Program-made: the position numbers and the translations under genes | The notes under the pieces: model-generated | What the model was told of the DNA's origin: nothing | What the model saw: the letters and a program-made list of their open reading frames with translations, nothing else | Databases searched by the model: none | NCBI RefSeq assembly: GCF_009796745.1 | Contig: NZ_CP047024.1 | Location: forward strand, 2,914,001-2,978,000 | Direction of reading: 5' to 3' | DNA: 64,000 bases | Source: Paraglaciecola sp. L1A13 | Lineage (GTDB): Bacteria > Pseudomonadota > Gammaproteobacteria > Enterobacterales > Alteromonadaceae | Shown here: positions 18,199 to 26,940 of the stretch, piece after piece | How positions within the stretch are numbered: position 1 is the first letter of the stretch | How the letters are laid out: every line of letters starts with the position of its first letter

Positions 18199-19542
18199 AT
18201 GTTTCGAACACCTTCCCTCTCCAGTGCTATGTTGATATTGTCAGTCCTAGGACTTAGCGCCTGCTCTGACAGTTCAAAACTTGACCCGGCAATAACATTT
18301 GGTAGCGACCCAACATTAGTTGAGCCGAATGCCTCACTGATCCCCAATGTAAATATAGCAAATGCTGTTGGTTGGCCACAGGATGAAAAACCCACAGCGC
18401 CCTCTGCATCAATGCAGGTGAATCGCTTCGCACAAGATTTAGATCATCCAAGATGGCTATACACCTTACCCAATGGTGATGTACTTGTGGCAGAAAGTAA
18501 TAAGCCACAAAAACATGATGAAGACGGTGGCTTAAAGCAGTGGGTAACTAAAAAAGTGATGTCTAAAGCAGGTGCAGGTACCCCAAGCGCTGATCGCATA
18601 ACGTTACTGCGGGACGCCGATAAAGACGGCGTTGCCGAAACCAAGACGACCTTTTTGGAAAACCTACACTCTCCTTTTGGTATGGCATTGGTGGGCAACA
18701 CACTTTATGTGGCCAATACCGACGCCATTGTGAGTTTCCCTTATCAGCAAGGGCAAACCGAGATTACCAAGGCGCCCACAGAGCTAGTAAAATTACCCGC
18801 AGGAAAGCTGAACCATCATTGGACTAAAAATATTATTGCCAGTAAAGACGGTAGCAAACTTTATGCGTCTATCGGCTCTAACAGTAACATTGCCGAAAAT
18901 GGTTTTGACGCAGAACTAGGTCGCGCTGCGATCTGGGAGATTGATATAGCAACTGCTAAGCATAGAACATTCGCTTCTGGGTTGCGTAATCCCGTTGGCA
19001 TGACTTGGTCAGGCGATACTCTCTGGACAGTCGTTAATGAGCGTGACGAACTCGGAAATGATCTTGTGCCTGATTATATGACATCAGTACTTGAAAACGG
19101 TTTTTATGGCTGGCCTTACAGTTACTATGGGCAAAATGTAGACACCCGTGTTGAGCAACGTGAACCAGAATTAGTCGAGCGTGCCATCAAGCCAGACTAC
19201 GCTCTAGGCGCACATACGGCATCACTGGGTTTGCTTTACACCCAAGGAACGAATGCATTAAATGGATTAGGTGAAGGTATGTTTATCGGCCAGCACGGAT
19301 CTTGGAATCGCACCCCAAAAGCAGGATATAAGGTAATTTTCGTACCATTTAAAAATCATCAGCCTATGGGCAAACCGGTTGATATTCTAACTGATTTTTT
19401 GAGTAAAGATGATGAAGCCCAGGGTCGTCCAGTCGGCTTAGCATTAGACCATAGCGGAAACCTATTGGTTGCTGATGACGTAGGCAATATTATTTGGCGA
19501 GTGTCCCCTAGCAATACCAATATCACTCACAATCTGAATTAA
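18199..19542 (+). CDS. Sorbosone dehydrogenase family lipoprotein (PQQ-type beta-propeller)
   Basis: 447 residues from the ATG at 18199, chosen because AAGGA lies 8 nt upstream and it gives a lipoprotein signal (MFRTPSLSSAMLILSVLGLSAC, lipobox LSAC). The mature protein is a six-bladed propeller of the glucose/sorbosone dehydrogenase superfamily: FAQDLDHPRWLYTLPNGDVLVAES, HSPFGMALVGNTLYVAN, ASGLRNPVGMTWSGDTLW, GQHGSWNRTPKAGYKVIFVPF. These use PQQ to oxidise aldoses or aldehydes in the periplasm; here it would be lipid-anchored. PQQ synthesis genes are not in the window. An extra in-frame ATG at 18145 is less likely. Confidence 0.88.
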   Translation: MFRTPSLSSAMLILSVLGLSACSDSSKLDPAITFGSDPTLVEPNASLIPNVNIANAVGWPQDEKPTAPSASMQVNRFAQDLDHPRWLYTLPNGDVLVAESNKPQKHDEDGGLKQWVTKKVMSKAGAGTPSADRITLLRDADKDGVAETKTTFLENLHSPFGMALVGNTLYVANTDAIVSFPYQQGQTEITKAPTELVKLPAGKLNHHWTKNIIASKDGSKLYASIGSNSNIAENGFDAELGRAAIWEIDIATAKHRTFASGLRNPVGMTWSGDTLWTVVNERDELGNDLVPDYMTSVLENGFYGWPYSYYGQNVDTRVEQREPELVERAIKPDYALGAHTASLGLLYTQGTNALNGLGEGMFIGQHGSWNRTPKAGYKVIFVPFKNHQPMGKPVDILTDFLSKDDEAQGRPVGLALDHSGNLLVADDVGNIIWRVSPSNTNITHNLN

Positions 19543-19581
19543 TCCAGCAAGTTTGCTCAATTAACCAGATAATAAAGAACA

Positions 19582-19620
19582 AGACATTGCAGCGAGCGTA
19601 GCTGAAATGTCTTTTCTTTT
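19582..19620 (+). terminator. Rho-independent terminator of the sorbosone dehydrogenase gene
   Basis: Stem AGACATT-G-CAGC / GCTG-A-AATGTCT with one mismatch and a 7-nt loop, followed by TTTTCTTTT. Confidence 0.85.
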
Positions 19621-19979
19621 CTGTTCTCTTTTTTGGCATTGATCATTCTGAGTTAACAACGGTTTTTCATACCTTGAATGGAACATGCGTTTGGTTGGAC
19701 AATTTAATGGCTGGTGAGCAATAATCAGATATGTTCTACGGCTGTAAATATCAATGTAAGTTATTCTCTAGTAAATTAGTTAGCCATAAAAGGACGATAA
19801 AACGATCGTGGAGGTTTTAACAATGAAGTAATGGGTATTGAACGTAATACAGCACAGAATATCCCGTCTTATATATGCAAGATTTCCCCGCAGACTTAGT
19901 GACCTAGCATCAAATTTTCTCACAAATGATCGCTCTAAAAATCAGCCAGGATACGAATTAAATCCATCAAACTTTTAAG
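19621..19979. other. Intergenic, no gene seen
   Basis: About 360 bp between a plus-strand terminator and the 3' end of a minus-strand gene. At 19811-19830 there is a good Shine-Dalgarno (GGAGG) before ATGAAGTAA, which encodes only Met-Lys, so it is not a useful gene. Confidence 0.5.
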
Positions 19980-20921
19980 CTAACGAAATGCAGTGTATAA
20001 ATTCATCACGTTAGACAACTCTAAAACCTTTTTTCTAGATTCGTTGTCAATCAAAGTGTCATTAACATAGTGCTCAAGTATCCCGTTCATTTCTTTTAAA
20101 TGAGGTATCAAAAGCTCTTTGTCTTTTGCTTTAACGTTATAATGATTAATGGTTCTTAGTAGCTTTATTGAAGCACTATTAAGACTGTTATTTTGTCTTG
20201 GTGTCGGATTGTCATGTGGTGTAGATAACCCTAACTTCTGTATGACTTCTTGCACTACATCGCCATCATATTTAAACGCTAAAACGCTTTTTTCACCAAA
20301 CAAGGTTTGGCATTCACTGACAAAATCCTGATAGTTTAAATGTTGTGAAAACCATTGGATATTCAACATCTCAGCAAAAGATAAATCTTTGCCGTAACAT
20401 GGGTTGCTCTGTACCTGAGGGTTACGAATACATTGTTTATAAAAGCTTTCGATAAACCCCAGTGGCTCACGAAACCAAACCCATACTTCGACATTAAAAA
20501 GTTCATTCAATGCACATAAAACATCCTTTGACTCATTAGGAAAATCCCACCAGTAATTATATATGCCCTCAGAAGACAGAATAATAGTATGGGTGTCGTT
20601 TTTGACTTGCGAAATGATGTTCTTAAAATTTGCCAGAAAATTTTCCACATGAGTAGTCACTAAATTCTTCTCAAACCATTGATGCCTTGGCGCAGTGGGA
20701 TTAGCCGATTGTTCAAGGTTATGTGGATAAAGGATCCCTTTGCCTCTGAGCTTGCGTTGTTTTTTATTAAGATAGGTTTGTAAACTTGTGGTACCCGTTT
20801 TAGGTGTGCCAGCATGAATAATTAGCTTTAGTTTCTGCCTCTTGCGTTGCGCTAGGGATGGCGCGAAAGGTTTAAGTTGCTCAGCCAATTCGTTAGCAAA
20901 ATGAATAGTTGTTATTTCCAT
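19980..20921 (-). CDS. Sulfotransferase-like protein
   Basis: 313 residues. The P-loop-like 5'-PAPS-binding motif HAGTPKTGTTSLQTYL at residues about 37-52 and a later IILSSEGIYNYW / VWVWFREPLGFIESFYKQ segment (3'-phosphate Arg/Ser region) indicate the sulfotransferase fold. Such enzymes transfer sulfate from PAPS to sugars, lipids or proteins. The protein has no signal peptide, so it should be cytosolic. It lies 260 bp downstream of a Rho-like gene on the same strand. Lower confidence on the reaction than on the fold. Confidence 0.75.
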   Translation of the reverse strand: MEITTIHFANELAEQLKPFAPSLAQRKRQKLKLIIHAGTPKTGTTSLQTYLNKKQRKLRGKGILYPHNLEQSANPTAPRHQWFEKNLVTTHVENFLANFKNIISQVKNDTHTIILSSEGIYNYWWDFPNESKDVLCALNELFNVEVWVWFREPLGFIESFYKQCIRNPQVQSNPCYGKDLSFAEMLNIQWFSQHLNYQDFVSECQTLFGEKSVLAFKYDGDVVQEVIQKLGLSTPHDNPTPRQNNSLNSASIKLLRTINHYNVKAKDKELLIPHLKEMNGILEHYVNDTLIDNESRKKVLELSNVMNLYTAFR

Positions 20922-21180
20922 TTCGATATATAAAAACCTATAATAATATTTAGAAAAAAGTAACTTTATTCCAACCTGCTATTGATAGCGAATATAGAAT
21001 CGGTCAGCCACAAACATAGCACCTTAAGCTCAGTCCCTCTCTCAACTAATTCAATTAACAGCCCTTACGATTAGATATTTACTCATTTACTAGTTTACGT
21101 AAATACTTGTAATTCCACCTGATATCTAAAGCATTCATCTTCGAAATCACTTGGTTAAAAGACGTTTCATCAACATATGT

Positions 21181-22152
21181 TTATATTTTTTTGGCGACAA
21201 AGTTGTTTAGCAACGCAGCATTGGTTGGGTATTTCTCAAGTAGCTCAGCAAGTTTTTTAGCGCTATCAACAGGTTTGAGATGAGTCAATCCCCTTCGCAG
21301 CACTCTAACTTTTTCTAGATCGTTCGAACTGCGCAGTAGCTCTTCACGGCGTGTACTACTTTTGGCAATATCTAGCGCAGGGAAAATACGCTGATCTGAG
21401 ACTTCCCGAGATAAAACGATTTCCATATTGCCCGTGCCCTTGAACTCCTCAAAAATCACTTGGTCCATCCGGCTTCCGGTATCCGATAGTATGGTTGCTA
21501 AAATAGTAAGCGACCCACCATTTTCAATTTTTCTAGCGGCACCAAACAGTTTTCGCGGTATTTCCATTGCTCTAGCATCAATGCCGCCAGACATGATGCG
21601 CCCGCTACTTTTTCGCTCTGCATTATGTACACGCGTAAGTCTTGTGAGAGAGTCAATGACAATCATTACATCATGACCTTCGCCAGCTTCACGACGAGCT
21701 TTATTTAATAAGTTATTGGCCATCCGCACGTGCTGATCGTAGCTTTCATCCGAGGATGATGCATGCACTTCAGCTGGCACGCTGCGTTTGAAATCAGTGA
21801 CCTCTTCCGGCCGTTCGTCAATCAGCAAGGCATAAAGCTTTATCTCGGGATACGCTTTGCCCACCGCTTGGCAAATATGTTTTAACAAGGTTGTTTTTCC
21901 GCAGCCCGGTGGAGCAACAATCAAGCCGCGTTGACCCATTCCAATTGGTGTAATCAGATCCATCGCTCGCGTGCTAGGTTGCTCAGACCCTAACTCTAGC
22001 TGGATCCATTGATTAGGATTGATGGCTACACCATTAGTAAAACGTTTTTGCGGGTCAACATAAGGAGTATCCTTGACCTCGTTAACTGCCTTATCTGCTT
22101 GTTGAGTATCTTTATTTTTTTTCAACTTAAGAGATAATATTTTTCTTGTCAT
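21181..22152 (-). CDS. Rho-type hexameric ATPase lacking the N-terminal RNA-binding domain
   Basis: 323 residues aligning to the C-terminal three quarters of transcription terminator Rho (419 residues in E. coli). The motor is intact: Walker A APPGCGKTT (80-88), catalytic Glu113 in LIDERPEEV, Walker B Asp167 in VIDSLTR, Q-loop region SGRIMSGGIDARAM (184-197), R-loop Lys238 in EEFKGTGN, arginine finger Arg268 in SSTRREELL. The N-terminal helical and cold-shock domains that form the primary RNA-binding site are missing. In their place is a short Lys-rich tail (KLKKNKDTQQADK). The usual P-loop KAGKT is GCGKT here. No CSD remnant was seen in the 260 bp upstream, so this looks like a true paralog, not a recent truncation. 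It could load on RNA differently or modulate the normal Rho. Confidence 0.85.
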   Translation of the reverse strand: MTRKILSLKLKKNKDTQQADKAVNEVKDTPYVDPQKRFTNGVAINPNQWIQLELGSEQPSTRAMDLITPIGMGQRGLIVAPPGCGKTTLLKHICQAVGKAYPEIKLYALLIDERPEEVTDFKRSVPAEVHASSSDESYDQHVRMANNLLNKARREAGEGHDVMIVIDSLTRLTRVHNAERKSSGRIMSGGIDARAMEIPRKLFGAARKIENGGSLTILATILSDTGSRMDQVIFEEFKGTGNMEIVLSREVSDQRIFPALDIAKSSTRREELLRSSNDLEKVRVLRRGLTHLKPVDSAKKLAELLEKYPTNAALLNNFVAKKI

Positions 22153-22419
22153 GATATCGGTTTAAAGCCCTTGATAATAATGCCGCTTATTATGACACCC
22201 ATAATAAAAAAGTGGTGCGTTAAATCCACAGTATCAATGCTGATTTATTTAATTTAAGAATTCTAGCTGGTGAAACACGAATAGATTTGCCGTTTAGAGC
22301 GCTTATCATGATGCAATCCCCCCATATAGTCATCTCTGCCAAACGTATCATATCGAAGTATCCAATATTGACTTGAGGCGCCCAATTTTTCTATATTAAG
22401 AGATACTCACCTGGACAAT

Positions 22420-22698
22420 TTATTTGGTACCCCATATTTTTGAAACAGCTCCGTTCGAACCAAGCCCTCCCACAATAAGTGCAACGCCCCCTCCGCAGAA
22501 AAAAAATATCACAGGTATAAGTGAACCAACCCCACCAATGAAGTTGGCCGCCGTCGCCGAAACGAACGAAAGAATGAGGAATAAGGCACCTACAACATTC
22601 AAGGCGACTCGGTGAGACTTTTTATAATTTGTCGGTGCTTCATCAGGCTCGAAAAACCGCAGTATAGGCCAACATATTCTTATTAATAAGTTTTTCAT
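22420..22698 (-). CDS. Conserved small membrane protein, unknown function
   Basis: 92 residues. A short amphipathic N-terminus (LLIRICWPILRFFEPDEAPTNYKKSHR) is followed by two transmembrane segments (VALNVVGALFLILSFVSATA and SLIPVIFFFCGGGVALIVGG) and a C-terminal KIWG motif. Similar proteins occur as uncharacterised families in Vibrio/Alteromonas-like bacteria, as I recall. No function can be deduced. Confidence 0.7.
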   Translation of the reverse strand: MKNLLIRICWPILRFFEPDEAPTNYKKSHRVALNVVGALFLILSFVSATAANFIGGVGSLIPVIFFFCGGGVALIVGGLGSNGAVSKIWGTK

Positions 22699-23173
22699 AA
22701 AATCTCGTTTCGTAACTGATAACTACACTATAATCTGTGTCATCACATAGGACTTATCTTTAAAAAATTCCCTTATAAATTTAAGCGGAAACATTAACAT
22801 AGACAAGTATGGTGCACTCAAATGCCATTGTTTCAATATTAGACGCAACAAAATAACTAAAGGATAAAAGCACCATGCATGATATTGATATATTACATGA
22901 TTTACACTAAAAGCAATGCTTCAATTTTTATGCTTAGCGACTAACACATTTAACAGGTGTAACTGCCTAACTCTCTAAACAGCCCATACATATTTAAAAC
23001 ACAAATCTTCAGCGAAAAAATCTTTCTTGGTAAATAAATTTAAAATTCGTCAATAAGGCTCTAGTTAACGGCTACGTAGCACGCAAACTGATCAATTTGG
23101 GCAATGCGCTAAAGTAAGGCATAATTATTAGACTCAGCCTAAGCAACATAACCGAAAAGGAGAAAGGATATAA
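22699..23173. other. Intergenic, no gene seen
   Basis: 475 bp of AT-rich DNA between divergent genes, holding the promoters of the 92-residue membrane protein (-) and the 459-residue membrane protein (+). No coding frame or strong hairpin noted. Confidence 0.5.
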
Positions 23174-24553
23174 GTGAATAAAATCAAGCTCACCCAAGAC
23201 GAAAACCTTTCCATAAAAGTTAGTTATCAGTTGTTGCCTAGTGACCAGCAGCGACTCGATCTGTACTTCTCCCTACCTGACGAAATGGGCATTAGCCCCA
23301 AAACGTTAGCAGAAGAGCATTATTTTCATAATAGTATCCAAAGCAATAGTGCTTATTACTCAGATCAACTGCATGTACCTTTAGTTCGAAGTCGTTTTAT
23401 TAGCCAACAAAAAGGCGAGCAAAGTGATTATCGCTTGAACCTTAATTTATTTTCTTATCAAATTCGTACTGCATTAGACACGGATATAAAACAAACCATT
23501 AAGCTTAAAGAAAGCAAAGATTTTTATCCCCATGCCATAGAGTTAGCAGAACAAATTTCAGGGCTGTTAAAGAAGCTAAGAAGATATACCCCCCCTGATC
23601 AAAAACTCAGGGCATATTTTGAAAATGCTGATAATTACCTCAGTTGGCAAGTGGAGCAATCATTTTTAAAGCTGCTATCGAGAGCGCCTAAAAGCAGTGA
23701 TTTTACAAGTGAAAGAAATTTTTTGTTTGCCCTGTGTCGCAGTGAAAATGAGTATCGAGAAGAAAACCAATATAATTCACAAGTCACCCTGTCTGACCCG
23801 AATCGCATCACCAATAAAATGCGATTACTTCAACGCTTAATCGAATATGGTGTGGTATTTCAAAAAGAAATTAAAAACCTCAATAGCAATTTAAACCGTA
23901 TTGTACGTGGTACCGTCACGGCAATTATTATGGCTTTTGTTATGGTGCTTGTGTTAAACGCTCGGACTAACTTTACAGAAGTGACTATTGCATTAGTCGG
24001 TATGTTGGGCATCGTATACGGGTTAAGGGAAATATTTAAGGACGATATTACACGTATCATTTGGCGTCTTATTCAAAAAGGTCTGCCAAAATGGAAAATC
24101 ATATATCGCCATAGCGTCAATAAAAGTCGAGTTGCGAGTCAAACAATTTGGCTTGAATACATTCGCAATAAAGATTTGCCCCAACGAGTAGATAAATTAT
24201 TTCAAACTCGAAGACAACAGAATAAACAAGCTGCACAATTACTGCATTTTCGCAGCGACACAAAAGTTAATGCTAAAAGTTTTTTACCTGGTTACGATGC
24301 GATTCAACAACGTATTTATTTTAATTTAACTCCCTTTATCCGTTTTTTAAAAAAAGGAGAAGGTCGTTTATATTCACTCGATAGCAGTAAAATAACCAAA
24401 CAAGCTGTTGAGCGGCGCTACCAAATAAACGTAGTTTTAATGCACACAGATAAGCAACACCAACGACAAACGCAGCGCTTTAAAATTACCTTAAATCGCT
24501 CTAACATTATTAATATTGAAGCTATAACGTCAGTTGAGGATAAGCATACATAA
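23174..24553 (+). CDS. Uncharacterised 459-residue membrane protein
   Basis: Starts at GTG 23174 with AAGGA 5 nt upstream. It has a long soluble N-terminal part (1-240, rich in charged and Gln residues), two transmembrane helices at about 245-265 and 270-288 (VTAIIMAFVMVLVLNAR; TIALVGMLGIVYGLREIF) and a basic C-terminal cytosolic domain (290-459). There is no signal peptide, so both ends should face the cytosol with a short periplasmic hairpin. No known domain was recognised. It stands alone, next to the Rho-like and sulfotransferase-like genes on the opposite strand. Confidence 0.8.
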   Translation: MNKIKLTQDENLSIKVSYQLLPSDQQRLDLYFSLPDEMGISPKTLAEEHYFHNSIQSNSAYYSDQLHVPLVRSRFISQQKGEQSDYRLNLNLFSYQIRTALDTDIKQTIKLKESKDFYPHAIELAEQISGLLKKLRRYTPPDQKLRAYFENADNYLSWQVEQSFLKLLSRAPKSSDFTSERNFLFALCRSENEYREENQYNSQVTLSDPNRITNKMRLLQRLIEYGVVFQKEIKNLNSNLNRIVRGTVTAIIMAFVMVLVLNARTNFTEVTIALVGMLGIVYGLREIFKDDITRIIWRLIQKGLPKWKIIYRHSVNKSRVASQTIWLEYIRNKDLPQRVDKLFQTRRQQNKQAAQLLHFRSDTKVNAKSFLPGYDAIQQRIYFNLTPFIRFLKKGEGRLYSLDSSKITKQAVERRYQINVVLMHTDKQHQRQTQRFKITLNRSNIINIEAITSVEDKHT

Positions 24554-24913
24554 TTAATATATCTTTGATCTTCCTATCATTAACATGACAGCCATAACAC
24601 CTGCTTATTTAGCATCGGTTAAAGAATTCACAGGAATCTGACTAGAGAACGACTGGTCAGTATGCCATTTAGGTTACTGCTTGCCTTAAATTAAAGGTTA
24701 AAGAGAATTCTAGGCATGCCAACTCTCACCTGCCGTCTTTATACAAATTTTTGAAGCTTTGCGCATTTGCGCCTATTCTTGATTGGTCACCTTAACTATG
24801 CCATTTAAATTGGCGAGGTTGACTCAGTGGCCGAAGTTCAAGAATAAGTGAAGCGTGTAATCAATCGGCTGCGCTAAGGCACTTAGACAGCCGTTGGTTT
24901 TTTAGTTAGTTGG
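24554..24913. other. Intergenic between convergent genes, no gene seen
   Basis: 360 bp. Contains a short imperfect hairpin (CTGACTAG/CTGGTCAG near 24637-24660) and a GGCATGCC palindrome near 24713. No frame looks coding. Confidence 0.45.
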
Positions 24914-25633
24914 TTATTTAGCTTCTTTCTTCCACTTCACTAACTTCTGTATATTCCCCATCGAAGTAGCTATCAAGTAACACGCTTGCAGGTAACCCTT
25001 GCTGTGAAATTCTTCGAGCACTGGTCCAGTTAAAGCCTTGAGCTTAGTTTCATTTATATTGTAAAGCCCATCGAAACGCTTCTGTTGTCCGTCAGCGAGC
25101 GTAATAGTTAATTGAACCTGTTCAATTAACTCATGCTCTAGCAATGCATTGATAAAGACCTCTGTTCGATTATTTCCGGACATTAACTGGCCTAGTAAAT
25201 CCAGCATTTCGTTAAGGTAATCTGTTGCGTTACCTTGGTCGTCGAATAAACGCTCCCCTTGCTCTTTATTGACCCTTGGACTGTCCATATCTAAGGTCAA
25301 TACGGTATTGTCACTATTGGGCTTTGCGCCATCTTCAGTTACACCAACAATGAAAGGCTGGCGTCTCAAGTGAATGGGTACGTAATGCGTTCGCCATTCA
25401 TTGTTCTGTAAAAAAAGATTCTCTGCGGCTTCAAAACCCGTTAACACATTTAAACCAAATTGACCGTTACTGTTGTCTTTTAAAAAACAGATTGGATAAG
25501 CGATTGCTAGCGCCCGAACTTCGTCAGCAATAACTGGGATGAAATGCACGTTTTCACCGAACTGAATACCTCTGTCAGTGATAACACGGGTATCGCTATG
25601 GTGCTTAAAATCGAGTAATACAGGCTGGGCCAA
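24914..25633 (-). CDS. SapC family protein
   Basis: 239 residues matching the SapC family over its length: DTRVITDRGIQFGENVHFIPVIADEVRALAIAYPICFLKD near the N-terminus, FLQNNEWRTHYVPIHLRRQPF, and C-terminal YLQACYLIATSMGNIQKLVKWKKEAK. SapC was named for an S-layer-associated locus in Campylobacter; in marine gammaproteobacteria it is usually next to tryptophan halogenase and TonB receptor genes. Those neighbours are absent here. Probably cytosolic; function not established. Confidence 0.85.
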   Translation of the reverse strand: MAQPVLLDFKHHSDTRVITDRGIQFGENVHFIPVIADEVRALAIAYPICFLKDNSNGQFGLNVLTGFEAAENLFLQNNEWRTHYVPIHLRRQPFIVGVTEDGAKPNSDNTVLTLDMDSPRVNKEQGERLFDDQGNATDYLNEMLDLLGQLMSGNNRTEVFINALLEHELIEQVQLTITLADGQQKRFDGLYNINETKLKALTGPVLEEFHSKGYLQACYLIATSMGNIQKLVKWKKEAK

Positions 25634-25902
25634 AGTCGCCTCCTTGGTGTTTTAATTGAGTCTATTTATCTTTAAACTTGTGAATCGCAACGCTTATCTT
25701 ATTACACTTTTTGCAAACCATACCGATGAATTTTGTTAAGTAAGGAACGTTTAGTCGACAGATGATTCAACATTTGCTCAGTTTGCTGACTATTCTTCAT
25801 TTTCAAACTGCGCGTCTTTTACAAGTAATTATCCGAGAACGACATAGCACTGTCCGGGGTGGTTGATATTTCCACAACGTTAGCTGAGCTTGCAGACGCT
25901 GA

Positions 25903-26082
25903 GGGATAGTAGTCCAAATAGGTAAAGACGTAGACTACTTCTCAGTAGATGAAGAAGTAGTAGTAAGCCCACTTGAGCACCAAGACTTCCATAACGGTTG
26001 GAGACAAAGCGGATTTGGCGGTGAAGGCGGTAAGTTTGGTCTTGGGCAATGTCTTGAAAATAAAACGCCTCTAACAACCTGA
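25903..26082 (+). pseudogene. C-terminal relic of an aldehyde dehydrogenase
   Basis: An open stretch of 59 codons reading [20 protein letters not shown]...LENKT before the stop at 26080-26082. This matches the last segment of AldA-type aldehyde dehydrogenases, in which HxGFHxGWxxSGxGGxDGKxG leads to the end of the protein. There is no start codon and the catalytic domain is absent; the frame is blocked upstream by TGA at 25900. It is a gene remnant lying between SapC and the pilin gene; its 3' end overlaps the pilin stop by 12 bp. Plus strand, opposite to both neighbours. Confidence 0.75.
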
Positions 26083-26604
26083 GGTCGTATATTCAATGGT
26101 AGGTGATAAACCCACGCTAACCGCTCTGTAATATATTAAATAACAATTTGTAGCGACGATTGGCACTTGATTAACATATGCGCCAGACGTATGCGTAAGT
26201 GACGCAAAGGTGAGGTAAACTTTTGTTCGCTGGTAGTCTGTAGACCATATCCAGTCTGTTTCAAAACTATCACTCATGGCTTTAGAAATCCCATTATTGC
26301 GAGAGCCACTAGGGTATCCGTATCTCGTTTCTATATCCGATACCCCATCTCCATTTAAGTCAACTTCACCTAGTTCCGAGTTATTAAGTCCTTGAATTGC
26401 CGCTTTGGCGTACACTAACTTCCCAGCAGACTGCATAGCACCACCCACAGATTTTAATACTGCCGCATTAGCATCACCACTCAAATCAAGAAATTTAGGT
26501 GCAGCCGTTACCGCTAAAGTGCCTAATATGACAATAACAATAATCAACTCAATTAAGGTGAACCCAGTTTGTCTATTTAATGTAGGGGCTTTGAGCATAT
26601 TCAT
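26071..26604 (-). CDS. Type IV pilin-like / MSHA-type prepilin
   Basis: 177 residues with a class III prepilin leader: basic leader, then [28 protein letters not shown], with the conserved Glu at position +5 of the mature protein. The hydrophobic helix is followed by a globular domain with two late Cys ([12 protein letters not shown]) that could form a disulfide loop. It resembles MshA/MshB-type pilins. No assembly genes (mshE, mshG, pilD) are nearby, so it is an orphan pilin. The stop falls inside the aldehyde dehydrogenase relic. Confidence 0.85.
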   Translation of the reverse strand: MNMLKAPTLNRQTGFTLIELIIVIVILGTLAVTAAPKFLDLSGDANAAVLKSVGGAMQSAGKLVYAKAAIQGLNNSELGEVDLNGDGVSDIETRYGYPSGSRNNGISKAMSDSFETDWIWSTDYQRTKVYLTFASLTHTSGAYVNQVPIVATNCYLIYYRAVSVGLSPTIEYTTSGC

Positions 26605-26940
26605 CGTGTTTATTTAATAATCCGTTTTTTTTGCGCAGACTTTTTAATAAAGCAAATACTGCACAGCAATCATAAACTTGAATAATAGGATTATAGTAGA
26701 AATGCGCTTGATAAAAATATACCACATAGGTATATAAATCGATAAAAACAGACACGTTAAAATTTCAGATAATATAATTCTATCATCTGATCGCAAGGTA
26801 GCTTAGAGCCTGTTTCTTTTTATAAAATGGTATTTGTTAACATATCAATTCAACGGAAAATAAACAGCAATCAATGTTAAGGGAAATCCAAGAAGCGAAC
26901 TTTTTTCGCCTCTATTCATTAACTTACCGCTATTTTAATT
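26605..26940. other. Intergenic, no gene seen
   Basis: 336 bp of AT-rich DNA. A weak hairpin (AGAAGCGAA/TTCGCCTCT, near 26890-26915) may end the gamma-synthase transcript on the minus strand. Confidence 0.4.

Noticed and set aside
25880..26077. 65-residue minus-strand frame between SapC and the pilin
   Set aside because: It is antisense to the aldehyde dehydrogenase relic, which explains the open frame better.
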